The notes under the pieces are model-generated. The model was not told where the DNA came from and searched no databases. It worked only from the letters and a program-made list of their open reading frames with translations. From positions 35,681,405-35,745,404 of the forward strand of contig NC_079230.1 of NCBI RefSeq assembly GCF_029633865.1: DNA of 64,000 bases, written 5' to 3'. This DNA is from Lampris incognitus. Its lineage: Eukaryota > Chordata > Actinopteri > Lampriformes > Lampridae. This document shows, in pieces, positions 1 to 10,239 of the stretch (position 1 is the first letter of the stretch; the number at the start of each line of letters is the position of its first letter). The translations under genes were made by a program, and so were the position numbers.

Positions 1-13
1 GGAAGACAATGCC

Positions 14-235
14 ATGAAGGCGGATGAAGGATGCTACAGAGGGTGGTCTCCGATCATATTGGTTCTCCGTGACGTTGGACTCTGGCCACCCCCTGCCAAG
101 GACCGTGTGGTGGCTGCAGGTGCATCAGCCTCTCCACGGAAAAAGCTGTCGTGCACAGGCATCCTCCCGCGGGGATACCCACAAGGAGGACAGTCATACT
201 CGACCCCAAGTGACTGCCAAGGATGACGATTGATT
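14..235 (+). repeat. Unclassified dispersed repeat, copy 1
   Basis: A second, divergent copy lies at about 53060-53330 on the opposite strand. The conserved core in both is the stretch that can be read as WLQVHQPLH, followed by SC and HASS/QASS-like residues. The translation is used only as a way to align the copies, because no frame looks like a real protein. No terminal repeats or target duplication could be found, so the class is unknown. Confidence 0.45.
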
Positions 236-474
236 AAACAACATATAGTTAATCAGTGACACCATCAGACATATTTTAATGGGCTTTAGCAACTATAATT
301 TACTGTAGCACCCTTAAATCATTTTTCAGCCTCCAATTTTATTAGATTTTTTTTCCTGATTGGGCTTGAAAAAATATGCTATAGATCCCAAATCGTAAGA
401 CACATGGAGAAGTCTGGCACTAGTACCCAGTGAAGACTGCTGGGAAGCACGTGTGCATCCTGTGCTGTATGGGT

Positions 475-822
475 CCATCCATCCATCCATTATCCAAGCC
501 ACTTATCCTGAGTAGGGTCATGGGATGCTGGAGCCTATCCCAGCAGTCACTTGGCAGCAAGTGGGGAGACACCCTGGACAGGCTGCCAGGCCATCACAAG
601 GCCGACACATTCACACCTAGGGACAATTTAGTATGGCCGAGTCACCCTACCAACATGTCATTGGACTGTGGGAGAAAACCAGAGCACCCAGAGGAAACCC
701 ATGCAGACACGGGGAGAATATGCAAACTCCACACAGAGGACGACCCGAGATGACCCTCACGGTTGGACTACCCCGGCATTTGAACCCAGGACCTTCTTGC
801 TGCGCCACCGTGCTGCTTGTTA
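475..822 (-). repeat. tRNA-derived teleost SINE, copy 1
   Basis: This is a minus-strand copy of a common fish SINE. It carries the reverse complement of the box-B-like segment near 785-800 and ends with the degenerate head gcgccaccgtgctgc. The body has the GGAGAATATGCAAACTCC-type core. The tail is the ccatccatccatccatta repeat at 478-495. The + strand copy at 8913-9350 shows the same order in full. The open frames here are incidental. Confidence 0.8.
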
Positions 823-1194
823 TTTAAATTAGACAGACTTTTCTGTTGGTACCTGTGCTACTACTGCAGACCTTGATCACCTTTGTTGGTGCATTTTTCT
901 GTTTAAGATTAAGAGGCATACCAACCGATAAAAGAAAAAGTAATAACCGACTCAATAAAAGATCTGTAGAACAAAGTCATCAGGTACCTATTGACACTGA
1001 ACTTAACTAGCTGCCTCAGACAAAAAAGGTGCTGCTGACTTTTTTTTTCTTTTCTTTTTTTTTTTTGCATAGCAAATTGGTATTACAATCAAAGTTCAGC
1101 TTGTTATCCATTATCGTGCCCAAGTACTTGTATGACTCAACAATTTCAACATCATGACAGTTAATGTTAGTGTTGACTGGGTTGGAGGGATTAA
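823..1194. other. Intergenic stretch without a recognised feature
   Basis: AT-rich sequence with a T-rich tract around 1040-1068. No coding frame, RNA gene or repeat was recognised. Confidence 0.6.
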
Positions 1195-1700
1195 ATCTAA
1201 AATCGTCAAGTCAAGTCAGTGTTATTTGTATGTATAGCCCAATATCACAAATTACAAATTTGCCTCAAGGGGCTTTACAGCAACACAACATCCTGTCCTT
1301 AGACCCTCACATGGGATAAGGAACAACTCCCTAGAAATCTTTAATGGAGAAAAAATAGGAAGAAACCTCTGAAGTAATACTTGGGGTAGTATTGGTCGAG
1401 GATCAATGACCACACCGGGTTATAGAACTCAGGTTTAATCGTGGCTCAGTAGGCAGATGTAATAACCATACATGGTAGTGGTGTAACCATAATAACAGTC
1501 CGGGTAGTACATAACACCTAGTGTAGTTCCAGTGGATATACATGGCATTATATCACTACAACCTCCGGGAGGGCAACAGAGGAGGATCTCTCTCCCAAGA
1601 CGGACAACGTACAATGATGTGTTTACACAATTTACACAACACAGCACCGAAAGAGGATAACACAATTATAATGGAGTTACAAAAATTAAAATTGATAAAA
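1195..1700 (+). repeat. Fish interspersed repeat, split by unrelated sequence
   Basis: 1195-1380 contains the familiar fish repeat phrases AGCCCAATATCACAAATTAC and GGGGCTTTACAGCAACACA. The same repeat resumes near 1558 with GAGGATCTCTCTCCCAAGAC. The intervening roughly 175 bp looks like an insertion. I recall this repeat as common in teleosts but cannot assign its class. No protein is encoded. Confidence 0.55.
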
Positions 1701-1701
1701 T

Positions 1702-2330
1702 TCAAAAGTCAATACACATGTCTTTGGTCTTAGTCACATTTAATTGCAGAAAGGCTTCCTGACACCATTTGGAGAAATAGTCTATGACAGGACCATGGGA
1801 CATTTCATTCTCCTTCAGCAGGCTCACTCTCACCGTGTCATCTGCAGATTTCACAATGTGATGATTTTTTAACTCACTGCGGCAGTCATTAGTGTACAGG
1901 ACATATAGGAGAGGACACAGCCCTGAGGGGAGCTGATTGATTTGGAAGTCAAGCCAGAAAAGTGTCCAGTCACTCTCACTCTCTGAGATCTGTTGGTGAG
2001 GAAGTCCAAAATCCATCCAACAATGTTGGTGTCCAACCCAAAACGTTCCACAAGCTTCTGCACTAGCAGATGAGGCTGTGTGGTGTTGAAGCCTGATGAG
2101 AAGTCTACGAACAACAATCTGGCATGGTTCTTACTACCCTCTAAGTGACTATGAATGAAATTAAGCAGAGTTGTGGTCGCATCCTGAACCCGCCTGTTGG
2201 TTCCATATGCAAACTGTAATGACTGGAGAAGATGCTCCGTCCTGTCCAGAAGTTCCTTTTTAATCAGTTTTTCAAATGACTTCATAACAAGAGAAGTGTG
2301 CTGCAACACATTGTGAATTATTTTTGCTGT
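1702..2330 (-). pseudogene. Non-LTR reverse transcriptase fragment (CR1/L2/Rex1-like)
   Basis: Two overlapping minus-strand frames carry consecutive pieces of one reverse transcriptase. The 2309-1869 frame has the FAYGTNRRVQDATTTLLNF, LLFVDFSSGFNT and SSPQGCVLS motifs. The 2016-1702 frame continues with the YTNDC and KSADDTV motifs, the second replacing the usual FADDT. The frame change near 1900-2010 is a frameshift, and both ends are missing. The ADDT form with a Jockey-superfamily layout suggests CR1, L2 or Rex1. I cannot separate these by eye. Confidence 0.75.
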
Positions 2331-2504
2331 GGCAAAACATTTACTCTAGTACACCATATTTTTACATGTTCTCTGAAGAATGCAATTTCTGCATTTATTT
2401 AAGGAGGAAGTAATTAATATTTTTTTAAATATTGGACTCAGTGCTCCTAATTTTCTATTACTAAGTTGAAATAAGAATTTTCCATCTCTCAAACTACAAA
2501 CTGC

Positions 2505-3305
2505 TACTACTACTACTACTACTACTACTACTTTCGGCTAATCCCGTTAGGGGGCGCCACAGCGGCTCATCCGTTTCCATCTCTTCCTGTCCTCAGCATC
2601 TTCCTCTGTCACACCAGCCACCTGTATGTCCTCCCTCACCACATCCATAAACCTCCTCTTTGGCCTTCCTCTTCTCCTCTTCCCTGGCAGCTCCATATTC
2701 AGCATCCTTCTCCCAATATACCCAGCACCTCTCCTCCACACATTTCCACACCATCTCAATGTTGTCTCTCTTGCTTTTGTCTCCAAACCGTCCAACTTGA
2801 GCGGTCCCTCTCATATACTCGTTCCTAATCCTGTCCTTCTTCATCACTCCCAATGAAAATCTTATCATCTTCAACTCTGCCACCTCCAGCTCCTCCTCCT
2901 GTCTTTTCATCAGTGCCACTGTCTCCAAACCATATCACATAGCTGGTCTCACAACCATCTTGTAAACCTCCCCTTTAACTCTTGCTGGTACCCAGCAAGA
3001 ATCCTGACACTCCTGACACTCTTCTCACCCACTCCACCCTGCCTGCACCCTCTTCTTCACCTCTCTCCTGCACTCCCCGTTACTTTGGACAGTTGACCCC
3101 AAGTATTTTAAAGTCATACGCCTTCATCACCTCCACTCCTTGCATCCTCACCATTCCACTGTCCTCCCTCTCATTCACGCATAGGTATTCCATCTTGCTC
3201 CTACTGACTTTCATTCCTCTTCTCTCCAGTGCATACCTCCACCTCTCTAGTGCATACCTCCACCTCTCCAGGCTCTCCTCAACCTGCACCCTACTCTTGC
3301 TACAG
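2505..3305 (-). pseudogene. RTE-like non-LTR element, 3' portion, copy A1
   Basis: The minus strand encodes the C-terminal part of a non-LTR ORF in two frames joined by a frameshift near 2790. Recognisable pieces are VALMKRQEEELEVAELKM, RRMLNMELPGKRRRGRPK and the terminal RCGAP. At the 5' side (3080-3289) are ERWRYALERRGMKV and EYLCVNERE. A 24-bp segment encoding ERWRYAL is duplicated at about 3225-3270. The element ends in a (TAC)n tail at 2508-2533. Six or more related pieces lie in this window, and A4 keeps the RT domain. Clade assignment to RTE is tentative. Confidence 0.75.
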
Positions 3306-3512
3306 AATTAGCAAACATAATTAGAAAACTAAAAAAAAGAAGGACCAAACCCCAATTCTGTATTTATTTTAGGAGGGATTAATTGAAATGATGTAATACT
3401 GGATGCAACGTTTTAATTTTCTAATGTAAATCTTAGATAAGAATATTGAATTGATAAGCGTTACAAATACCTTACAAAAGTACATTATAGTGCTGTGGTT
3501 ATTCTACCTAAA

Positions 3513-3590
3513 GTCAAAACTTCCGGAAATGGGGATTAAAAATACCGAAAATTGTGTACCAACATACATCCGCCATCTTGTCGATTATAC
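3513..3590 (+). promoter_or_regulatory. mtmr1: Probable mtmr1 promoter, ETS-like and YY1-like sites
   Basis: An ETS-like core, ACTTCCGG, lies at 3519-3526. A YY1-like CCGCCATCTTG lies at 3570-3580, about 190-250 bp upstream of the exon 1 start codon. There is no TATA box. Both motifs are typical of TATA-less housekeeping promoters, and myotubularin-related genes are broadly expressed. Transcription probably starts near or downstream of the YY1-like site. This is inference from motifs and position only. Confidence 0.5.
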
Positions 3591-3672
3591 AGGCTGTGGC
3601 GCACCCGCTCACGGCGGAGTTCCGCACTGACTACGAGGGTCTAGAGTAATACTACCGACAGTCACTGAAACC

Positions 3673-3748
3673 AAGTCCTGGATTTAAACACCCCCCTCCA
3701 GTACAGCAGGAAGTCCTGGATTTAAACGCCCCCCTCCAGTAGCGCAGG
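3673..3748 (+). repeat. 38-bp tandem duplication in the presumed mtmr1 5' UTR
   Basis: Two copies (3673-3710 and 3711-3748) both begin AAGTCCTGGATTTAAAC and differ at about four positions. The second ends 22 bp before the mtmr1 start codon, so it probably lies in the 5' untranslated region. Confidence 0.9.
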
Positions 3749-3769
3749 AAGGAAACGTGTATCATTACC

Positions 3770-3903
3770 ATGGAGAAGCAACCCGCAGCGGGCGCGTTGG
3801 CAGAGAGTCTGGCACAGTCTGGAGGAGTTGCATCAAACAGAAAACCGAGGACGTTGGCGAGCAACATCGGATCCCGACCAGCAAACCTTGAAAGTTTGGA
3901 CAG
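3770..3903 (+). CDS. mtmr1: mtmr1 coding exon 1 (myotubularin-related protein 1)
   Basis: This exon begins at an ATG in Kozak context (accATGg) and encodes 44 codons plus two bases. It starts MEKQPAAGALAESLAQ and ends with NLESLD before the donor AG|GTAAGC. The two left-over bases join the first base of exon 2 to give Ser, so the boundary reads LESLD-SPTGSHVEWC. That is the conserved N-terminal boundary of vertebrate MTMR1. The product is a phosphoinositide 3-phosphatase of the myotubularin family. This low-complexity N-terminus precedes the PH-GRAM domain. The A/G-rich first residues are poorly conserved in the family, so identification rests mainly on the exon 2 join. Confidence 0.88.
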
Positions 3904-4629
3904 GTAAGCTATGCATTCCAGACATAGCAAGGTCTTAATGTAGAAAATCACACGTGTTTTGTCCCAAATAAGCTCAAAGCGTTAAACGAGGAGAAGTGGG
4001 GCAGGATGTGGGGAACATGCCGGAGAGGCTGGTTTACGGTACGTGGTGGTGATGAGAGGCCAGCCTGGACTCGGATGAGAGGCCAGCCTGGACTCGGATG
4101 ATTGTTGATCGTGATCGTTGTGATGGTTGTAACGTCTCTTGTTTTGTACTTCCGGATGGAGGAACCTTCACTGGTCTGGTCGTTGTGCCTGTCGCCGAGA
4201 CTTTTTACCCCATCGTTGGCTCAGATGTCAGGGCATCAAAACGTTCTTATTCTAATCATCTGTCTATCTAAAATGTTCTCGTCAAATGCGTCGCTGTGTT
4301 GTGGTTTGTGTATTTCATGCTTCTACATCTTTGCGGTGCTTGCACTTGCACCAGTCTTCAGAAGCGGCTGTTCGTGCAGCTCTTTGAGGAACTGACAGTC
4401 AGGGACGTGCACAGAGGGGCTGTTGCTCTACCCTGAAAAAGGGCAGCCCCCCCCCCCTTATAGGTGTCACCTGAATGGTGTAAAATATGGTCATTTAACT
4501 AACCACAAATCAATTTTCAGTGTGTTGATTGTTTTACATTTTAAAGATTGAATTAAAAAACTGCTCACTGTTAGTGTAAGTTAACACATTATTGCAGATA
4601 TTGTTTCTTGTAAACTAGTTTTCTACTTG
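3904..4629 (+). other. Intron 1, first segment
   Basis: No gene or known repeat was recognised. A 23-bp unit starting GATGAGAGGCCAGCC is duplicated in tandem at 4051-4096. A C-rich run lies at about 4449-4458. The 97-codon frame at 4102-4395 resembles no family and lies inside the intron. Confidence 0.6.
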
Positions 4630-5307
4630 ATTTTTTTTTTATTCACAAATCAGTTAAAATGCAAGTACAAGCATAGAAGACACAATGGAGATGTATGACT
4701 GGGACAATCTGATGAGCTATATGAAGCTTGAGAATAGGGGCCAGACACTAAGCAGATACTAACATGTTGTCTAGATTGAAAAAGTGCCTATATTTTACAG
4801 TAACATTTACAACCTAAAAAACACCTAAGACTAACTATAGACTAGGAACTGGTCCTGGGACATTAATTCCATCAGTTCAAACATTGTTTAAATAGGGAAG
4901 ATACAATAAATAGTGACATATGGTAGTTTCAGAGTAGAGTAACGGTGTCCTCAGCCGTTCAGGGTAATAAAGTTTTAACATTTAACAGCAACTGCTGCCT
5001 TAAGCTCTTTTTGAAGACAGACACAGATAATGACATTTTATAGTGTTATCAAGATCATTCCACACATGTGAACATCTGCAAACCACACTAAGGGTCACAC
5101 ATCAGAGTTTACATTTTTGACCCTTTATAAGATGCCTTTTTTCTAGTCTTGTACAGGGAAGGTAGGTCAGAATAAGGTCACAAAGTCTGTTGATGAGTGC
5201 ATATATATATATATATAAACATAATCTGGATTATCCTGCTCCTTATTTGTTGAGCACTTTCCCTACTTGAGAGTTTCTTTTAACAAATTTACAAAGTTAT
5301 ACATATA

Positions 5308-5346
<39 letters not shown>

Positions 5347-5730
5347 CACAACATTATACAAGCATTGTGGAGGACATCACATTCAGTAAGCTTCAGAAGA
5401 CTGTGACTGGGAAAAAGAGGGTCATTTACCTTGGGGCATGACATGGCATATATATCTTTCTTATGTGAAATCTGTAGTTTCTCAAGATAACTAGGAAAAG
5501 TATTGCACCAGAAAACATCACATTAATCTATTTGAGGCTCAAGTAAAAACTAATATAAGGTTAAAAGTACTTCAAGTGGAAGAAAAAGCCTCAACTTGCA
5601 ACACAAACCAACGTTATTTGGAGAATTTTTTTTCTTTCGTCAATTCCTCAATATGGCCCTTAAAGCTTGAAAATGTATTAATATGAACCCCCAGGAATTT
5701 GGTGTATTTCACTCTTTCAATAACCTGACT
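4630..5730 (-). pseudogene. Decayed non-LTR retrotransposon 3' half
   Basis: On the minus strand, reading from about 5720, broken frames give VKYTKFLGV-like, RLFLPLEVLLTLY, CNTFPSYLEKL and FKKSLRQ-like phrases. This is the usual order at the C-terminal end of Jockey-superfamily reverse transcriptases, after the catalytic domain. Many stops and frameshifts are present. The T-rich run at about 4628-4642 could be the reverse complement of a poly(A) tail. A (GT)n microsatellite lies at 5311-5341 within it. The clade is not resolved. Confidence 0.55.
5311..5341. repeat. (GT)n microsatellite
   Basis: About 15 GT dinucleotides, inside the decayed non-LTR remnant. Confidence 0.95.
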
Positions 5731-5928
5731 GAGATGGTTCGGGCATCTGATTAGGATGCCTGCTGGGCGCCTTCCTTTGGAGGTTTACTGGGCACGGCCA
5801 CCTGGGGGGAGACCCCGGGGTAGACCCACAACTCGCTGGAGGGACTACACGTCCAATCTGTCCTGGGAACGCCTTGGGATCCCCCAGGAGGAGCCGGAGG
5901 GCGTTGCTGGGGAGAGGGACGTCTGGAG
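5731..5928 (+). pseudogene. Rex3 (RTE clade) C-terminal fragment, left part
   Basis: The + strand encodes the extreme C-terminus of a Rex3-like ORF: RWFGHLIRMP in broken form, then GRLPLEVYWARPPGGRPRGR, TTRWRDYTSNLSWERLGIPQ and VAGERDVW. The same residues close the longer Rex3 copy at 54068-55400. Translation is cut after the gtctggag at 5921-5928, where a hAT MITE has inserted. Rex3 sequence resumes at 6469. This is a severely 5'-truncated copy. Confidence 0.85.
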
Positions 5929-6468
5929 TAGGGCTGTGTCCGTGTACACGTTTACACGGAAATAAAACTATAACCGTTTAATAAAATCCCTAACCGATAA
6001 ACGTAAAGGTTTTGGTTTTATATAATGCGCGATGACGTCATCATTCTTTGCTGCGTGACAAGTGCAAGCGCGATTGCAGCGTGAGATGGCGGCTAGTAAA
6101 ACTCTGCGAAGCCCCGTGTGGGAGTTTGGATTAGAAAGCTTCTCAGCGGGATCTAATCGCACCGAAGGGCTTCGCGGAAGCGGTAAGCTCCCAAAAAAAA
6201 CCACCCCCAAAAATAACAGCAAGTTTCTAACGGCTACTCATCCAAAGATATTCGATCTTTTGTAAATGGTGTAGCCCAGTTGTGTCATACGACATCGGCG
6301 ACCTTAAGAGCATTGAATCTATGGAATAATCGGGCTACAGCGACCTCTAGCGGTTTAGCACCGACATACTTTCAAAATTCACAGAAATCCTGAAACGTGT
6401 ACACGTTTAAACGGCAAACATTGCACCGTGTAAACGTGTACAGATTTTAGTACACGTTCGCATCCCTA
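5929..6468. mobile_element. hAT MITE inserted in Rex3, 8-bp TSD
   Basis: This 540-bp element is flanked by an exact 8-bp duplication, gtctggag, at 5921-5928 and 6469-6476. Its ends are TAGGGCTGTGTCC and, reverse-complemented from the right, TAGGGATGCGAACG. Subterminal GTGTACACGTTTACACGG and its inverse near 6426 extend the inverted repeat. 8-bp TSDs with TAGGG ends are typical of hAT elements. It is too short for a transposase. A 67-codon frame at 6062-6265 contains SPVWEF, like the start of a hAT BED finger, which suggests it derives from the first exon of a larger element by internal deletion. Confidence 0.9.
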
Positions 6469-6543
6469 GTCTGGAGTGCCCTACTTAGCTTGCTGCCACT
6501 GCGATCCGACCCTAGAAAAGCAGCTGCTGATGAATGAATGAAT
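6469..6543 (+). pseudogene. Rex3 fragment, right part and tail
   Basis: Continuation of the Rex3 3' end after the MITE, starting with the duplicated gtctggag. It ends in GATGAATGAATGAATA, the short GATGA-type tail usual for Rex3. Confidence 0.8.
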
Positions 6544-7482
6544 AGCCTGACTGTTTATTTTGATACAAACCTTCTCCTCCTCCTCCTCCTCCTCCTTCTT
6601 CTTCTTCGTCGCTTTGAGAGGGGGGGCAAGAGAGTCAAGGCTGAGGGATGAGGCTGCGTTGTAGTGGGCTACCAGGCCATCCATCGTAGTGTCAGGGGGA
6701 TCAGGGGTTAGATTAGACAATATCATGTCGGTCAGGGCTGGTGTGCTCACTGTCTTGATGTTCCTGAATGTGATGATAGGTTTTGTGTGCTGGAGTTGTA
6801 CCAGTAGAGCACACCAGATTCAGAATGTGACCTTTGGCATGGGTGGGACTTTGAACATGTGTGAAGTTAAAGCAGTCCAGTCATGATGGGAATTCAGCGG
6901 CAAACTTTCTGTTACTGGAGTCCACATGGATATTGAAACACCTAACAGGAGTGTAGAAGAAGACATAGAGCAGACAGAAGTGAGTAGCTCAGACAGCTCA
7001 GACATGAAGGTAGTGGAGGCTTTAGGGGGTGGTAAACAAGGACCACCTGAAGCTGTGCTGACCCAGCTAGTGTGAAGGCGACACACCCAAATGAGGAGAC
7101 ATTGAGTACTGGAAGTTCTTTAAGGAATGTCAGCTTGATGTATAATAACTAGACCACCACCACCACGACCCATGCAGCGAGGTTTCTGTATGTACACATA
7201 GCCTGGGGATGTGGCTTGATTTAGTGTCAGGAAGTCCTGCTGCCATGTCTCAGTTAGGCATAGAAAGTCAAATGTTTCTATCCATGATGATGTCATGAAT
7301 GAGTAGTGCTTTATTGTTTAAGGAGTGAGTGTTCAGTAGCATGAATGTTGCAGTGTCGTTCACAAATGCTGAGGCAGGCGCTATGTGAGGAGTAACACTG
7401 AACAGGTTGCCAGAGTGAACGGGTAGTTTGTTGTGATAACGTCGATGTTGCAGTGCGATAGAATGCCAGTCAGGCAGGACAG
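6544..7482 (-). pseudogene. L2/CR1-type endonuclease fragment
   Basis: The minus strand, read from about 7480, gives pieces of an APE-type endonuclease: NNKALLIHDIIMD, an IPRLCVHTETSLHG-like region, LLLGVSISMW in place of LLLGDFNIH, and HMFKVPPMPK. The linker before RT follows at 6481-6750 (MILSNLTPDPPDTTMDGLV, SLDSLAPPLK), with a GAG/GAA expansion coding a poly-Glu run. Frames are broken repeatedly and no RT follows. The order matches L2-like elements of the CR1 group. Confidence 0.7.
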
Positions 7483-7487
7483 ATAAA

Positions 7488-8106
7488 ATAGCATCTCCTA
7501 CTACTATTACTACTGCAACTACTACTACTGCTACTTTTGGCGGCTCCCATTACGGGGCGCCACAGCGGCTCATCCGTTTCCATCTCTTCCTGTCCTCTAC
7601 ATCTTCCTCTGTCACACCAGCCACCTGCATGTCCTCCCTCACCGCATCCATAAACCTCCTCTTTGGCCTTAATCTTCTCCTCTTCCCTGGCAGCTCCATA
7701 TTCAGCATCCTTCTCCCAATATACCCAGCATCTCTCCTCCACACATGTCCAAACCATCTCAATCTTGTCTCTCTTGCTTTTGTCTCCAAACTGTCCAACC
7801 TGAGCAGTCCCTCTAATATACTCGTTCCTAATCCTGTCCTTCTTCATCACTCCCAATGAAAATCTTATCATCTTCAACTCTGCCACCTCCAGCTCCACCT
7901 CCTGTCTTTTCATCAGTGCCACTGTCTCCAAACCATATAACATAGCTGGTCTCACTACCATCTTGTAAACCTTCCCTTTGACTCTTGCTGGTACCCTTCT
8001 GTCACACATCGCTCCTGACACTCTTCTCCACCCACTCCACCTTGCCTGCACTCTCTTCTTCACCTCTCTTCTGCACTTCCCGTTACTTTAGACAGTTGAC
8101 CCCAAG
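7488..8106 (-). pseudogene. RTE-like non-LTR element, 3' portion, copy A2
   Basis: The minus strand reads from 8063 through WSGWRRVSGAMCDRRVPARV, KMVVRPAMLYGLETVALMKR and DRIRNEYIRGTAQVGQFGDK. A frameshift near 7790 moves to ETRLRWFGHVWRRDAGYIGR, FMDAVREDMQVAG and the terminal RCGAP. The tail is a degenerate (TAC)n at 7496-7532. It is the same family as A1 and covers nearly the same part. It is 5'-truncated near a CAGTTGACCCCAAGTA motif that also appears in A1 and A3. Confidence 0.8.
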
Positions 8107-8912
8107 TATGTAAACTAATAAAGATACATCTAAAGAACTTATGTATTTAAACAGTGTTTTGGATCTTCATGGATATTGTGTGCATCCTCTTTGAGTTGTG
8201 TGTTTGCAGTGTTGTAGTATTTAAAATGCATAATTTTTCTGTCAACATTCGACATGTAGCGATGGTTTACATGTCTAATGATGTTAGTGGGCTAACCATT
8301 TCTTTCTGAATTGTCACCTTCCTGTTGTTCCTTCTTGCTTTGTATAAAAGGTATATTATGTTAAATTTTTACTTCAATCAAGCCTATATTTAACCATGTG
8401 GGTGTAGTGATATTTTTGTGGAGTGAACTTCTGTCCAATTCACTGTCAGTTTTGTTAATTTTTGCCTGTATTCATGATCTCTCTTAAGACAGCACCTCCA
8501 TTAAAACACTATAGTGGATTTCCAAACCCCCATTGCAAGTGTTAAAATTCACCCAGGTTTTGTCTGTGCTATAAAATCATTTGGCTTTGATAGCACAAGG
8601 ACCCCAATTATCCTCTTCCAACCTCTATAATTCCATTTAAGGTAAAAAGATGTATTTTTCTCTCTCTCTGTAAATAATGGTGTCGACCTTTTCACTGACT
8701 GGTGAAGCGTTAGCTGCCCTACTTGATGAGAGGCCTGCACACAGAGCCAGTTGGGGAATGGTGGGTGGAGTCGATCCCTGTTTTGGTTTTGGACTAGAGT
8801 CCATTGTCGATCTTACATAGTGTGCATGCTAGCAACAACATGTGCTTCCTTCACTACAGAAGTCCCTGGAACTATCCAGCTGAACAATCCTATTTTGAAT
8901 TTAGTAGTATGA
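8107..8912. other. Intron 1 segment without recognised features
   Basis: Mostly AT-rich sequence. No coding frame with family resemblance, no terminal repeats and no RNA gene were recognised. Confidence 0.6.
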
Positions 8913-9131
8913 CAAGTAGGGTGGCGCAGTGGTTAGCGCAGTCCCCTCACAGCAAGAAGGTCCTGGATTTGAGCCCCAGAGTAGTCCCGCTTTGGGGGCT
9001 GTCCTGGGTCATCCTGTGTGTGGAGTTTGCATGTTCTCCCCGTGTCTGAGTGGGTTTCCTCCGGGGGCTCCGGTTTCCTCCCACAGTCCAAAGACATGTA
9101 AGTCAAGTGAATCGGCCGTACTAAATTGTCC

Positions 9132-9227
<96 letters not shown>

Positions 9228-9350
9228 ACCCTGTGATGGCCTAGCAGCCTGTGCAGGGTGTCTCCCTGCCTGCTGCCCAGTGACGGCTGGGATAGGGTCC
9301 AGCATCCCTGAGAGTAGGATAAGTGGTTCGGATAATGCGTGGATAGATGA
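8913..9350 (+). repeat. tRNA-derived teleost SINE with (GT)n expansion, copy 2
   Basis: The most complete copy of the SINE. An A-box-like TGGCGCAGTGG lies at 8922-8932 and a B-box-like GGATTTGAGCC at 8965-8975. The shared body follows (GAGTTTGCATGTTCTCCCCG, CCGGTTTCCTCCCACAGTCC). A GT dinucleotide run at about 9136-9225 replaces the short GTGTG of other copies. The 3' part (CTGGGATAGGGTCCAGCATC) ends near 9350. The pol III boxes identify the tRNA-like head. The open frames through the GT run are not genes. Confidence 0.88.
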
Positions 9351-9397
9351 CAAGTTGAGAACAGTTGGTATCATAGAGGGTTCAAAGTTAAGCAAAG

Positions 9398-9467
9398 TGT
9401 AGGAGCGAAATGTCTCCTAATGGTTAATAATTAATGTTTTAATTACCAATTTGAATAATTAGTTTAA
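9398..9467 (+). repeat. Partial outer BEL LTR start
   Basis: About 70 bp match the first 70 bp of the other LTRs (TGTAGGAGC, then GTCTCCTAATGGTTAATAAT) with a few differences, then homology stops. The preceding caaag matches the five bases after the 3' LTR. Confidence 0.8.
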
Positions 9468-10239
9468 ATACACAGACACATGGGGGCGCTACAATAAGCA
9501 CATTTACGTTTTGGGTCATGTAATGACCTACTTTTCACTCTCACAGATAACACCGTTTCTGAATTAGCCGTGGAACTTCGGCATGTTTATTTCGCTCCAT
9601 GCATAACGTGCGCATAATTCGACTGACCCTCGTCTACCTTCCCGCTCCCGTGGCTGCTCTGTTTACTATCCCATAATTCCCTGTGTCCTTAAAGATGTAT
9701 TCCCCTAATACTGAACATCACAGGTCATATGTCGGATTCCATATGGAATTTCTGAGAAATTATTTTCTCCTCTGATTAATTGAAAGCTCCCGAATCTAAC
9801 ACACCCATTCCTGCCAAATGCCTGCCTGCAAAATTGTCAGGTGCAATACTGCTTGGACCCCATGAATCGCCGCTTGCTGCTTTATTATCAGATTTATCTT
9901 TTTGAGGGAAAGCGTTCCTTCGTTCATATTAGCATACACTATGTTAGCACACATTACATAACTAAGTTTCCTGTAGTAGTGGGCTTTATTTTAACCATCA
10001 ATTAACCTCCCTTTACATTACTGTTGTTAATATCAACGGTTTTAGACATACACTACCCATCAGCTATGTTATTGGGTTCGATTTATTTGCATTGTACATC
10101 ACTTACCTGCATTGTCAAAGATCTGTCAAACATTTGATGTTGGAACGTGTTAGCGAGGTGTCCAGTTTTTTGATGAGACAAAGGTGGAAACCCTCGCTCC
10201 ACCACAAATCCCTGATATCATCCTGATATGATCCCTGAC
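9468..10239. other. Unrecognised sequence between partial and full BEL LTR
   Basis: No similarity to the BEL internal region, to the LTR beyond its first 70 bp, or to another element was recognised. It begins ACAGACACATGGGGGCGC and ends with short direct repeats around CCTGATATCATCCTGATATG. It could be an insertion or a rearranged part of another element. Confidence 0.6.

Noticed and set aside
4102..4395. 97-codon frame in intron 1
   Set aside because: Hydrophobic composition but no family match. It sits between mtmr1 exons with no splice or start evidence.
9136..9402. Open frames of Cys-Val or Thr-His repeats
   Set aside because: Translation of a GT dinucleotide run inside a SINE.
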